The notes under the pieces: model-generated | What the model was told of the DNA's origin: nothing | Seen by the model: the letters and a program-made list of their open reading frames with translations, nothing else | Databases searched by the model: none | Made by a program: the position numbers and the translations under genes | NCBI RefSeq assembly: GCF_001038625.1 | Contig: NZ_CP011803.1 | Span: forward strand, 4,712,001-4,776,000 | Reading direction: 5' to 3' | Length of the DNA stretch: 64,000 bases | Source of the DNA: Clostridium carboxidivorans P7 | GTDB lineage: Bacteria > Bacillota > Clostridia > Clostridiales > Clostridiaceae | Shown here: piece by piece, positions 33,732 to 43,567 of the stretch | Layout: each line of letters starts with the position of its first letter | Position numbering within the stretch: the stretch's first letter is position 1

Positions 33732-35363
33732 ATGAATTTGAGTGATAAGATTTATGAAACATTAAAAGAATTAATCTCCCTTCCAAGTGTATCAGGTACA
33801 AAAAATGAAAGTATTGCATCAGAAAAAATATATGATATGCTATCAAACATGACTTATTTTAAAAAAAATAAAAATAACTTTGGTATGGAAGCAGTAGAAG
33901 GAGATAATTTAGAAAGAAAATTTGTATGGGCAGTAGTAAATGGAAAAGAAAAATCAAATGATACTTTGATTTTAACAGGACACTTTGATGTAGTAGGAGT
34001 AGAAGAATTTGGACATTTAAAACCTATTGCTTTTGATATGGAAGAATGTACAAAACGGATTAGTGAGTTGAATTTAGATGAAGATGCCTTAAAAGACCTT
34101 AAATCAGGTAAGTGGATTTTTGGAAGAGGAACAGCAGATATGAAATGTGGTATTGCAATAGATATAGAATTAATTAGAAAGTTTAGCGAAGACCAAAATT
34201 TTAAGGGAAATTTGTTATTTTTAGCAGTGCCAGGTGAAGAAAGTAATTCAGAAGGTATGGTGGCTGCAGCTCCGTTTCTTTTAAAGCTTCAAGATAAAAT
34301 GAAATATAATTATTGCGGGGCAATAATATCAGAATGCAGCATACCGCAAAGTGCAGGTGAAGAATTTAAAAGATTATATATGGGCAGTGTAGGAAAAATA
34401 ATGCCACTGTTTTTATGTGTAGGTAAAGAAACTCATGTAGGAGAACCATTAAAAGGGCTAAATCCCAATGCGTTAGTTTCAGAAATAAATAGAATTTTAG
34501 AAAATAATCCTGACTTTTCTGATCAATTTAATAATGTCATAACTCCACCTCCTATGTGTTTGAAACAAATGGATTTAAAAGAATTATATTCTGTACAAAG
34601 TCCTTTATATGCAGCAGCATATTATAATTTACTTACTCTTAGTATGTCTGAGGAAAAGCTTATGAGTAATTTAAAAGACTTAGCATTTAAGGCATTTAAT
34701 AATGTTCTAGAAGATATTAAAATCAAAAGAGAAAAATTTATAAAAAAGAGCGGTAAGAGATTTGAATATATTAAAGTACAGCCATGTGTTATGACTTATG
34801 AAGAATTACTTTTGCAGGTTAAAAGTAAGAATAAAAATTTTGAAAGTTATATGAAAGAAAAAGTTGAACTTTGGAAAAAAGAAAATAAAGATAACCAAAC
34901 TATAGCCATAAATATAGTTAAAGAAACTTATGAAAAATATGATGATAAGAAAACTATGATAATAGTTTCTTTTATTCCTCCATATTATCCTCATAAATAC
35001 TTGAGAGAAGAAGACGCTAAGGACAAAAAATTTATAAATTCTATAGATAAAACAATAGAGTATGCGCATGAAAAGTTTAACGAAAAAATTATTAAAGAAG
35101 ACTTTTTTATGGGGATTTCTGATTTAAGTTATACTGGAATAGAGAATAATAAGAATATATCTGGTTTATCTTCGAATATTGTTGGATATGGTATAAGTTA
35201 TGATTTGCCATTAGAAGCTTTAAGCAAGCTTAGCATTCCTGCAATAGTCTTTGGCGGCGAAGGAAAGGATTTTCACAAATACAGCGAAAGATTAAATGTT
35301 CCTTATACTTTAAATGTAGTGCCAGAATTATATGAACATATTATTTATTCATTGTTACAATAG
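33732..35363 (+). CDS. RocB-like M20-family metallopeptidase
   Basis: 543 residues. M20 zinc peptidase core: LTGHFDVVG (first His and following Asp), GRGTADMKCGIA (bridging Asp) and AVPGEESNSEG (catalytic Glu-Glu). The length and the insertion between the two halves of the catalytic domain match the RocB arginine-utilisation group rather than the shorter M20 dipeptidases. The true substrate of RocB proteins is not established. ATG after GAGGAAA. It stands alone, without other arginine catabolism genes in this window. Confidence 0.85.
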   Translation: MNLSDKIYETLKELISLPSVSGTKNESIASEKIYDMLSNMTYFKKNKNNFGMEAVEGDNLERKFVWAVVNGKEKSNDTLILTGHFDVVGVEEFGHLKPIAFDMEECTKRISELNLDEDALKDLKSGKWIFGRGTADMKCGIAIDIELIRKFSEDQNFKGNLLFLAVPGEESNSEGMVAAAPFLLKLQDKMKYNYCGAIISECSIPQSAGEEFKRLYMGSVGKIMPLFLCVGKETHVGEPLKGLNPNALVSEINRILENNPDFSDQFNNVITPPPMCLKQMDLKELYSVQSPLYAAAYYNLLTLSMSEEKLMSNLKDLAFKAFNNVLEDIKIKREKFIKKSGKRFEYIKVQPCVMTYEELLLQVKSKNKNFESYMKEKVELWKKENKDNQTIAINIVKETYEKYDDKKTMIIVSFIPPYYPHKYLREEDAKDKKFINSIDKTIEYAHEKFNEKIIKEDFFMGISDLSYTGIENNKNISGLSSNIVGYGISYDLPLEALSKLSIPAIVFGGEGKDFHKYSERLNVPYTLNVVPELYEHIIYSLLQ

Positions 35364-35524
35364 GCTATTTTAAATAACCATTTTTACCACAACCAAAATA
35401 AGTCTAAAAAGGGTGTCATTTTATTATGAAATATGTTTAACGAAACAAATGGACAATAAAAAATAAAATGGTATAATTTAACATAAAAGTAAATATATTT
35501 ATAAGTGCGTTGTGGGGTGAAAAA

Positions 35525-38500
35525 ATGGATTATAGGAATAAGGTCAAAAAAATATTTTCATATTTACTAAGCGTAAAAAATTTAAATGAAAAAATAATAA
35601 GAAATGTTTCAGAATATGAAAAACTATATTGGGAAAATGACCTGATGTCTATGGATGGGTGCAGTGTGAATAAGGTTTCGGAAACTGAATGGTGGTTAGA
35701 GGTAACAAAAAAGTGTAAATGTATATATGATCAATTGTTTAAGTTATTTTTGGAGATACAGAAAAGATCAGAAGGAATAGAAATAGTATGGGGACATGGT
35801 CTTCTTGTTTGGAAAGTTGGTAATGAAAAAATAATTCATCCTGTTGTTACAACCAGAATGAAACTAAATTTTGATGTTAAAAAGGGTATATTTCATTTAA
35901 TACCAATAAGTCCTACATGTTTAGAACTGGGAATATTTGAAGACTTAGATATAGCAAATTTACATAGCATAGTTCAAATAGAAAATGAAATAAATAGCGT
36001 CGATATAGATCCTAGAACAATAGATAATATTGAGAATATACTAAAAGATATAGTTTCCTACTTAGGTTGTAATGGTCAAATAATAAATTGTAGAGTAAGC
36101 ATGGATAAAATAAAGTTAACAAAAAATCCTTTTATTTGCGATAATCCTGTAATTTTAATAAGAAAAAATAATATGAGATTATGGCAAAAAGAAATTATAA
36201 ACATAAATAATCAAATAGATAATGGCTATGTTATACCAGAAACAATAAAGGCTTTGGTACAAGATAAAAAATTAGAGCAAAGTGAGGAAGATATAAAGGA
36301 ATGGGAAAAAGTTGGAGAGGACATACTATTTCCATTAGATACAAACTTTGAGCAAAAACAAGTTGTTAAAAGGTTATGTGAAAATTATGGAGTTGTAGTA
36401 CAAGGCCCCCCAGGAACAGGTAAGAGTCATACAATAGTTAATTTAATATGTCATCTTCTTGCACATGGTAAAAGTGTGCTTGTGACAAGTCAAACAGATA
36501 AAGCTTTAAAAGTGTTGGTGGACATGATACCAGAACATATTAGACCATTGTGTATGAGTGTTATTGGAAATGATTCTAATTCTCTAAAAGAACTTAATGA
36601 AGCTGTAAGAAAAATAACAGATAATCTGTCTGTAGAGCCTGAAGCATTAAGTAAAGAGATTAAATTATTAAGGGAAGAATTAAAAAATTGCAGAAAAAAG
36701 CAAGAGCATTTATATAATAGACTGGGGGAAATTCAAAATACTGAAAATAAGAGTATAGAATATGGGGGACAGTATTATAAAGTTGCAGATATTGCAAAAT
36801 GGGTAAGAGAAAATAGAAAACAACATTCATGGATAGAAGATAACATTAAATATGAACAATCTATGCCTTTAAATAAAGAGGAATATTTGCAATTATTAAA
36901 ATTATTAAAGGCTATAGATAAAAAAGAAAAGCAGAATTTTGATAGTATAAAAAGTTTGATAGATAAAATACCTATGGATATTGAAATCTGTGATAAAATG
37001 TCTAGGTTTAAAAAATTAAAAGAAGATATTGAAATTAATACAAAATTACTAAGTAACTGGCGAATACCAGATAATAATAGATGTGATTATGAAGCTCTTT
37101 TAAGTATGTTGAATAAGTGTAAAAGTGAAATGGAATCTATAGAAAATAGTAGCTTTAAAAATATACTAGGACTTTATTATAGTAGCAAAATAGCACATGA
37201 TTTATTTATGGATGCAGCGTTTAAATGTAATAATTATTTTTTGATGCTAGATAGGCTAAAAAGCAAACTAAAAAATTACAACATAGAAATTCCGAATAAT
37301 ATAAATATAGATAAATTAAGTAGAGATTTTGATATTGTATATAGCAAGTTTAATTCGAGAGGAAAAGTGAGCAAAACCTTTAAAATTATTCATTCAGAAT
37401 ATAATTATATTTTTAAAGAATGCAAAGTTGATTTTCTTGAAGTAGAAAATTTTGAACAAGCATCAGCATTAAAACTTTACATTCAACAGGAAAAAATAAT
37501 TAAAGACTTAAAGTCTTTATGGAATAGCATGGCAAAAAAGTATGGAGATTTATCAGATATTTGTAATAGAGAAGATGAAATAGACATAATAGAAATAGAA
37601 CAAAATATAAAAAAGTTAAATACTATAATTGATTGGAATGTAAAGTATAAAAGCAAAATAACATCATTATTAGGTAGAATTTGGATACCACAAAATATAG
37701 AGTGGCATAAATCTCAAACTTATAGCTATCTAATAAAGTGTGTACAAGCTATCAAAAAAGTAAATGAGTATAATGAGCTAAAAGCTTATATTGAAGTTAT
37801 GAAAAAATTAGTTTTATCTACAGATAAGTTAGATGAATTGTATAATGCAATGGAATTTCTTGATGTAGAAAAAACAAAAGAACAGTTGAAGATGATAGAA
37901 CATTTTAAAGTAATAAAGAACGATTTAGTTAGGATAGATGAACTTATAAATAAAATAACAAAAGTATGTCCGACTACAGGAGAAAAGCTAATTGAAAGTT
38001 GGAGAAATAACACAAGAAACTTTGAAGATTTTTGTAGTGCGTGGAAATGGTGTCAGTGGAATAGTTTGCTTAAGGATATTTATAAGCTAAACTTAGAATT
38101 TATAGAAGAAGCAATAGAGCAGAATAGTAAGAAAGAAAAAATGATTATAAAAGATATAGTATCTAAAAAAACCTGGTATAATCAAATACTTAAAACTACT
38201 GAATCTGAAAAAAGAAGTCTTTTTGCCTGGATGCAGGCTGTTAAAAGAATAGGAAAAGGTACAGGAAAGATGGTATCAGAGTATAGAAAAATAGCTCAGG
38301 ATGAGATGGAGAAATGTAAAGATACTATACCTGTTTGGATTATGCCATTGAATAGAGTAATTGAAAATATAAAATTATCAAGAAAGTTGTTTGATGTTAT
38401 TATTTATGATGAAAGCAGCCAAAGTGATATATTTTCTATATGTGCTTTAATGAGAGCTAAAAAGGCGGTTATAGTTGGTGATGACAAACAGATAAGTCCA

Positions 38501-39610
38501 GAAGTTGTAGGGGTTGATCAAGGAGTTATACAAGGCTTGATAAATAAATATTTGAAGGATATTCCTCAAAATGAATGGTTTGATTTACACACTAGCCTTT
38601 ATGATACTGCACTTAGAGTTTTTCCAAATAGATTAATTCTTAAAGAACATTTTAGGTGTGTACCAGAGATTATTGGGTTTAGCAATATGCTTTGTTATTC
38701 AAATGAGATAAAGCCATTGAGATATCCTAAGCCTTCAGAGGCATTATACCCACCTATTGTGGCTGTAAAAGCGGAAGATGGATATAGGGAACAGAATAAA
38801 GCTGTAAATATTCCAGAAGCAGAGGTTTTAGTAAGCAAATTAGTTAGTTGCTGTAAAGATAAAAAATATAAAGATATGACTATGGGGGTTATTTCTTTAC
38901 TGGGTGATGTTCAAAGTGAAATAATTGAAAATATGATAAGGGAAAGAATAGGGGAAGAGGAGATGATAAGAAGGAAAATTATATGTGGAGATGCTTATTC
39001 CTTCCAGGGAGATGAAAGAGATGTAATGTTCTTGTCAATGGTTATTGCAAACAATGTTAAGTTTGCACCATTAACTAGGGAATCAGATATAAGAAGGTTT
39101 AATGTGGCAGCAAGTAGAGCAAGAAATCAAATGTGGCTATTTTATTCTGTAGAATTAAAAGATTTAAATAAATCATGTGTAAGGCATTCTATTCTTAATT
39201 ATTGTTTGAATTATGAAAAATACAATAAGAGATATATAAATTTAGAATACGTTTTTCAATCTAAATTTCAAAAGGATGTATATAACATGATAAAGGATAA
39301 AGGGTATGATATAATTCCTCAAATCAAAGTGGGAGGATATAAAGTAGATTTTATAATAGAAGGGAATAGAAATAGAGCTGCTATTGTTTGTGATGAAGGA
39401 ATAATAGATAATGGAGATGATATAAAAAAGAATATGGAAGCACGATTAAACTTAGAAAGAATAGGTTGGTACTTTCTGAGAATCAGGGGAAGTGAATTTT
39501 ATTATAATCCAGAGAAAACCATGGAAAGGTTATGGAGTAGGTTGAAGAGAATAGGTGTAGAAAGTTATAACAGAGAAAAAACATCTAAGGAAACGCTTAG
39601 GGTAGTATAA
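35525..39610 (+). CDS. Large superfamily 1 helicase with C-terminal nuclease-like domain
   Basis: 1361 residues. Walker A GPPGTGKSH at 294-302, DNA2/UPF1-like (AAA_11), then about 600 residues of coiled-coil-rich insertion. Walker B is IYDESSQSD with Asp962-Glu963. The AAA_12-like second half has AYSFQGDERDVMF and VAASRARNQMW, typical SF1 motifs V-VI. Residues about 1240-1340 resemble the MTES_1575/DUF559 endonuclease fold (FQKDVYNMIKDKGY, KVDFIIEG), though the usual acidic pair reads AIVCDEG. ATG at 35525 after GGGGTG. Stand-alone gene. Role unknown; such helicase-nuclease fusions occur in anti-phage and mobile-DNA control systems. Confidence 0.85.
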   Translation: MDYRNKVKKIFSYLLSVKNLNEKIIRNVSEYEKLYWENDLMSMDGCSVNKVSETEWWLEVTKKCKCIYDQLFKLFLEIQKRSEGIEIVWGHGLLVWKVGNEKIIHPVVTTRMKLNFDVKKGIFHLIPISPTCLELGIFEDLDIANLHSIVQIENEINSVDIDPRTIDNIENILKDIVSYLGCNGQIINCRVSMDKIKLTKNPFICDNPVILIRKNNMRLWQKEIININNQIDNGYVIPETIKALVQDKKLEQSEEDIKEWEKVGEDILFPLDTNFEQKQVVKRLCENYGVVVQGPPGTGKSHTIVNLICHLLAHGKSVLVTSQTDKALKVLVDMIPEHIRPLCMSVIGNDSNSLKELNEAVRKITDNLSVEPEALSKEIKLLREELKNCRKKQEHLYNRLGEIQNTENKSIEYGGQYYKVADIAKWVRENRKQHSWIEDNIKYEQSMPLNKEEYLQLLKLLKAIDKKEKQNFDSIKSLIDKIPMDIEICDKMSRFKKLKEDIEINTKLLSNWRIPDNNRCDYEALLSMLNKCKSEMESIENSSFKNILGLYYSSKIAHDLFMDAAFKCNNYFLMLDRLKSKLKNYNIEIPNNINIDKLSRDFDIVYSKFNSRGKVSKTFKIIHSEYNYIFKECKVDFLEVENFEQASALKLYIQQEKIIKDLKSLWNSMAKKYGDLSDICNREDEIDIIEIEQNIKKLNTIIDWNVKYKSKITSLLGRIWIPQNIEWHKSQTYSYLIKCVQAIKKVNEYNELKAYIEVMKKLVLSTDKLDELYNAMEFLDVEKTKEQLKMIEHFKVIKNDLVRIDELINKITKVCPTTGEKLIESWRNNTRNFEDFCSAWKWCQWNSLLKDIYKLNLEFIEEAIEQNSKKEKMIIKDIVSKKTWYNQILKTTESEKRSLFAWMQAVKRIGKGTGKMVSEYRKIAQDEMEKCKDTIPVWIMPLNRVIENIKLSRKLFDVIIYDESSQSDIFSICALMRAKKAVIVGDDKQISPEVVGVDQGVIQGLINKYLKDIPQNEWFDLHTSLYDTALRVFPNRLILKEHFRCVPEIIGFSNMLCYSNEIKPLRYPKPSEALYPPIVAVKAEDGYREQNKAVNIPEAEVLVSKLVSCCKDKKYKDMTMGVISLLGDVQSEIIENMIRERIGEEEMIRRKIICGDAYSFQGDERDVMFLSMVIANNVKFAPLTRESDIRRFNVAASRARNQMWLFYSVELKDLNKSCVRHSILNYCLNYEKYNKRYINLEYVFQSKFQKDVYNMIKDKGYDIIPQIKVGGYKVDFIIEGNRNRAAIVCDEGIIDNGDDIKKNMEARLNLERIGWYFLRIRGSEFYYNPEKTMERLWSRLKRIGVESYNREKTSKETLRVV

Positions 39611-39618
39611 CAAATTTT

Positions 39619-39665
39619 AAAAATAACACTTACTAAATTTATAATTAAGGTAAGTGTTATTTTTG
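39619..39665 (+). terminator. Terminator after the helicase gene
   Basis: AAAATAACACTTAC / GTAAGTGTTATTTT stem followed by T's. Separates this gene from prdR. Confidence 0.8.
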
Positions 39666-39752
39666 TATAAAGAATTACAATAAAAGTTTTCATTGTAATG
39701 AGCGGCATATGTTTCTATAATTAAAGTAGAGTATAAATGGTAGGTGAAATTA

Positions 39753-41501
39753 ATGAGTATATCTGAGATTATATATAAAGTAAGAGACATAATGCTAAAG
39801 GATTTTATAAAAGTAAGAGAAGATGAGAGTATAAGAAATGCCCTCAATAGAATGATAGAGTCATATAGAGATGAAGTTTTAATTGAAGATAAAAATGGAA
39901 AATTAAAAGCAATATTTACCATGAATGATGTTGCAAAAATAAAAAAGAAGGGTGTATCCTTTGATGCACCTATTATAGAGTTTGGAAACACTAATTTATA
40001 TACTATAAGATCTAATGATTCAGCAAGATTGGCTAGAGACATAATGATTGATAATCGTATAGGAAGGCTACCTGTATTAGAAAATTGAAAAGTTATAGGT
40101 ATAGTTACTAGTAATAATATAAGAGATACTTTTTATTTAAAAATGGATGAAATGTTCAATCTTTTAAATAATGTATTTGACAATTTACATGAAGGTGTAT
40201 GTATATGTGACGAAAAGGGAATAGTAAAGTATTGGAATAGGAGTTCCGAAAAGTTATATAATGTGCCTGCAGAAAAAATAATGAATAAACACCTAGGAGA
40301 ATTTTTTCCTAAAGCTTTAAATTTAAAAGTATTAAATACCGGAAAGAGAATAGATAATGTATTTCATGAACCTGTAGAAGGAAAGCTGGTAATATTAAGT
40401 GCTGTTCCCATCTATAATTCCAAAGGACGTATAATTGCATCTGTGTCAACAGATAGAGATATTACTGATGCTATGAATTTAACAAAACAGCTGGAATATG
40501 AGAAAAAGAAGGTTGAATTTTTAGAGAAAGCATATAAAAATGAGATAGCTTCAAAATATAATTTTTCATCCATAATAGGAAAAAATAAGAAAATAATAGA
40601 TGCTATAGCTATAGCGCAAAAAGTAGCACATACATCTACTAGTGTTCTTATAACAGGAAAAAGTGGAACAGGTAAAGAGGTTTTTGCTAAATCAATACAT
40701 GAAGCTAGCGGGAGAACTGGAAATTTTGTAGCTATAAATTGTAGTGCTATACCAGGTAATTTACTAGAAAGTGAATTGTTTGGATATGTAGAAGGTGCAT
40801 TTACAGGAGCTATAAAAAAGGGGAAGATAGGTAAATTTGAATTTGCCAATGGAGGTACATTATTTTTAGATGAAATAGGAGATATGCCTGTAGAGATGCA
40901 GGTTAAAATGTTAAGGGTACTGCAAGATGGAGTGATATATAGGCTTGGCAGTGAGAAGGCTATAAATACTGATGCTAGAATCATTGCAGCTACCAATAAA
41001 GATTTGAAAAAATTAATACTTGAAGATAAATTCAGGGAAGATTTGTTTTATAGATTAGCAGTAGTGCAGATACAGCTGCCGCCGCTTAAAGATAGAAAAG
41101 AGGATGTAAAAGATTTAGCAAACCTCTTTTTTGAACAGGTTTCAGCTCAGGAAGGTATAAAAATAACTAATATTGATGATAAAGTATATAAGATATTAAC
41201 TAATTATAAGTGGGATGGTAATATAAGAGAACTAAAAAACGTAGTTCAAAGGATGGTTGTTTTATCTAATAATGGGAAAATAAATACAGAGTCTATTCCT
41301 GAATACATTATAGAAAGTGTATCTCCAGAGGAAGATTTAGGTGAAGATGAATTCGATTTAGAAAGAATAGTTGAGAATGTTGAAAAAAGAACTATAAAAG
41401 AAGTTATGAAAATGGTAAAAGGAAATAAGCAGCATGCGGCCAAAGTGTTAAATATAAAAAGGAGCACATTATATTACAAATTAGGAAAGTATAATATATA
41501 G
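39753..41501 (+). CDS. prdR: Sigma-54-dependent activator of proline reductase (PrdR), with in-frame UGA
   Basis: Read through one UGA this is a 582-residue enhancer-binding protein. It has CBS domains (about 10-125), PAS (about 135-230), an AAA+ sigma-54 domain (GKSGTGKEVFA, GAFTGA loop in VEGAFTGAIKKG, LDEIGDMP) and a Fis-type helix-turn-helix (NKQHAAKVLNIKRSTLYYKL). The UGA (40086-40088, codon 112) lies in GRLPVLEN-UGA-KVIGIVTS, where CBS proteins usually have Gly; GGA to TGA is one base. Frame and homology continue unbroken. It is either a nonsense mutation, a sequence error or selenocysteine. No SECIS hairpin comparable to prdB is visible. ATG at 39753 after AGGTGA. An ATG at 40143 lacks a ribosome site. 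Confidence 0.85.
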
Positions 41502-41514
41502 GTTCAAATTACTG

Positions 41515-41549
41515 ACATCTATGTCTAATTATTGACATAGGTGTTTTTT
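41515..41549 (+). terminator. Terminator of prdR
   Basis: ACATCTATGTC / GACATAGGTGT stem followed by T6. Shows that prdR is a separate unit from the prd operon behind it. Confidence 0.75.
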
Positions 41550-41599
41550 ACGTGTAAACCTAACCATACAGGCATTTTACATAATTTTCAAAATATGGT

Positions 41600-41611
41600 G
41601 TGTCAAAAAAA
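41600..41611 (+). promoter_or_regulatory. Candidate PrdR upstream site, operon 1
   Basis: GTGTCAAAAAAA lies 125 bp before the -24 element. The same 11-mer GTGTCAAAAAA occurs 136 bp before the operon 2 promoter, about one helical turn different. Enhancer role is inferred. Confidence 0.4.
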
Positions 41612-41724
41612 TGAACTTATTAATAAAAATTATAGTTGTTATAAAAAAAAGTTATACGCCCACATAGTAGTATTTGCAACAATTATAGGTAAAAAGTAAT
41701 AAATATATTAAATAAACAAATATT

Positions 41725-41740
41725 TGGCATAATAAATGCT
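41725..41740 (+). promoter_or_regulatory. Sigma-54 promoter of prd operon 1
   Basis: TGGCATAATAAATGCT: GG at -24 and GC at -12 with the exact 10-base gap of sigma-54 promoters. It is a moderate match (TGGCAT and ATGCT rather than TGGCAC and TTGCT). It lies 38 bp before the prdC start. Confidence 0.8.
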
Positions 41741-41778
41741 GAAATATATTCATGACTATAAAACTTAGGAGGGATGAT

Positions 41779-43086
41779 ATGAAAGAATTATATAGTTTTC
41801 CTCTAAAAATGCATGTAGGAGCACCAGATGTTCCTGCCGTTAAAGAAGGTCAGAAGGTAAAAAGAGGAGAATGTATAGCAGAACCAAAAGGCCTTGGAGC
41901 AAAAATCCATACTAGTGTGTCAGGAGAAGTATCTAAAATTACTGATAATAATATAGTTATATTAGCAGATGAGATACAAACAGAGGATTATGTAAAAATT
42001 AAAGAGTGCGAAAGCATAATTGACACTGTATATGAAGCAGGTATAGTTGGTGCCGGCGGTGCAGGATTTCCAACACACATCAAATTAAAAGCAGAAATTC
42101 CAGATGGATACATAATTGCAAATTGCGTTGAATGTGAACCTGTTCTTCATCATAATATAAAAATGATAGAAGAGAAGCCTGAATTAGTTGTAAATGGCAT
42201 AAGATATGCTATGAAAGCAACAGGCTCAAAGAAAGCTTATATAGCTATAAAAGCAAAACATCCAGAAGCAATACAATCATTAGAAAAATGTCTAAACGGA
42301 TCTGATGATATAGAAATAAAGAAGCTTAGAGATATGTATCCAATGGGTGAAGAAAGAGCTGTAATTCATGAGATATTTGGAAAATGGCTTGAGCCTACAC
42401 AACTTCCATTAGAAGCTAAATGTGTGGTTTTAAATGGAGAAACTTTAGCTAATATAACAAGAGCCGTAGAAGATAAGAAGCCAGTAATTGATAAGGATAT
42501 AACTGTCATAGGTAAACTTAAATCAGGAAAAGAACCTAATGTATTTTCACAAGTACCTGTAGGCACTTCAATGAAGAGTCTTATAGAAAAATGTGGTGGT
42601 ATAGATGGAGAATATGGCGAAATTGTTATAGGAGGACCTTATACAGGAAAAGCTGAAGATTTAGAGAAGGCTTCTGTTACAAAGATTTCAGGAGGTGCTA
42701 TAGTAACAATTCCACTTCCGGAATACAAAGGACCAATAGGACTTCTTGTTTGTGCTTGCGGAGCAAATGAGGAAAGACTTAGAGATGTAGCTTCTAAAAT
42801 GAAATCAGAAGTTGTAGCAGTTACTAAATGTAAAAATGTAGAAGAAATTAAAGGATCTAATAAGTGCAAAACTCCAGGAGATTGCCCAGGGCAAGCTGCT
42901 GGCATTATGTATTTGAAAAAACAAGGTGCTAAGAGAATTTTAATATCAAACTGTAGTGATTGTTCTAATACTGTAATGTGTTGTGCGCCTAAGGTAGGAT
43001 TACCTGTATATCATCATACAGATCATGTGTTTAGAACAGTGGATTATCCATTAACTAGAAGACTTCCTATGGAAGAACAAAAGTAG
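41779..43086 (+). CDS. prdC: Proline reductase-associated electron transfer protein PrdC, Cys form
   Basis: RnfC-like protein thought to pass electrons to proline reductase. 435 residues. N-terminal barrel-sandwich (SFPLKMHVGAPDVP, GAKIHTSVSGEV), a flavin/NADH-binding-like core (GIVGAGGAGFPTHIKL), and a C-terminal redox part with NCSDCSNTVMCCAPK. Cys369 in TPGDCPGQAAG stands where the copy in operon 2 has selenocysteine; no hairpin follows it here. ATG at 41779 after AGGAGGG. First gene of operon 1, under a sigma-54 promoter. Confidence 0.9.
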   Translation: MKELYSFPLKMHVGAPDVPAVKEGQKVKRGECIAEPKGLGAKIHTSVSGEVSKITDNNIVILADEIQTEDYVKIKECESIIDTVYEAGIVGAGGAGFPTHIKLKAEIPDGYIIANCVECEPVLHHNIKMIEEKPELVVNGIRYAMKATGSKKAYIAIKAKHPEAIQSLEKCLNGSDDIEIKKLRDMYPMGEERAVIHEIFGKWLEPTQLPLEAKCVVLNGETLANITRAVEDKKPVIDKDITVIGKLKSGKEPNVFSQVPVGTSMKSLIEKCGGIDGEYGEIVIGGPYTGKAEDLEKASVTKISGGAIVTIPLPEYKGPIGLLVCACGANEERLRDVASKMKSEVVAVTKCKNVEEIKGSNKCKTPGDCPGQAAGIMYLKKQGAKRILISNCSDCSNTVMCCAPKVGLPVYHHTDHVFRTVDYPLTRRLPMEEQK

Positions 43087-43105
43087 TAAGAGGAGGGGTT
43101 AAATA

Positions 43106-43522
43106 ATGTCAATGAGTGTTGAACATGCAGAAGCACTTAAAAATGAAGTTGCTGTTGTATGTTGTAGAACTGAAGAAGGAACAATTATACAAGCATCAAA
43201 TCTTGAAGACCCAGATATATTCCCAGATATGGTTGATTCAGGATTGCTTACTATACCAAAAGATTGTTTAAAAGTAGGTCAAGTTATAGGAGCAAAATTA
43301 CTTAAAACTATCGATTCATTAACTCCATTAACTCCAGATATTTTAGAGGGTGTTAAGGAAGTAGAAGATAAAGTAGAAAATGATTCAAAAGTTGAAGAAC
43401 AAGTAGAAGAAGTTGTAGAAGAACAAGTAGTATCAGAAGAAATAGTTGATGATGTTGAAGGTAGAGTTTTAAAAATTAGAATAGAAGAAGGAAAAGGAAT
43501 CGATATAGAGTTACCATTTTAA
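43106..43522 (+). CDS. Mini-PrdA: stand-alone copy of the PrdA N-terminal module
   Basis: 138 residues. Residues 1-84 are almost identical in pattern to the start of PrdA (SMSVEHAEALKNE, VVCCRTEEGTIIQASNLEDP, LTPLTPDILEGVKE). An acidic Glu/Val linker follows (about 86-117). The end, GRVLKIRIEEGKGIDIELPF, matches the block GGVLRIKIAEGKGVDIEVPL that closes the PrdA N-terminal region. So it contains one of the two tandem units of PrdA, without the catalytic part. Strong AGAGGAGGGG site. Present only in operon 1. Function unknown; a deliberate small gene seems likelier than debris because both ends are tidy. Confidence 0.8.
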   Translation: MSMSVEHAEALKNEVAVVCCRTEEGTIIQASNLEDPDIFPDMVDSGLLTIPKDCLKVGQVIGAKLLKTIDSLTPLTPDILEGVKEVEDKVENDSKVEEQVEEVVEEQVVSEEIVDDVEGRVLKIRIEEGKGIDIELPF

Positions 43523-43567
43523 TATATAAAATTTGTGATGAAATAACGAAAAGGAGGGATTAATGTT

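Noticed and set aside
40143..41501. prdR as a separate shorter gene starting after the UGA
   Set aside because: The ATG at 40143 has no ribosome site, and the 18 codons between UGA and ATG continue the CBS domain in frame. A single interrupted gene explains the data better, although internal initiation cannot be excluded.
43106..43522. Mini-PrdA as a truncated pseudogene of prdA
   Set aside because: It has a strong ribosome site, a clean start and stop, and both ends coincide with PrdA module borders, including the closing IRIEEGKG block after a different linker. Simple truncation would not give this.
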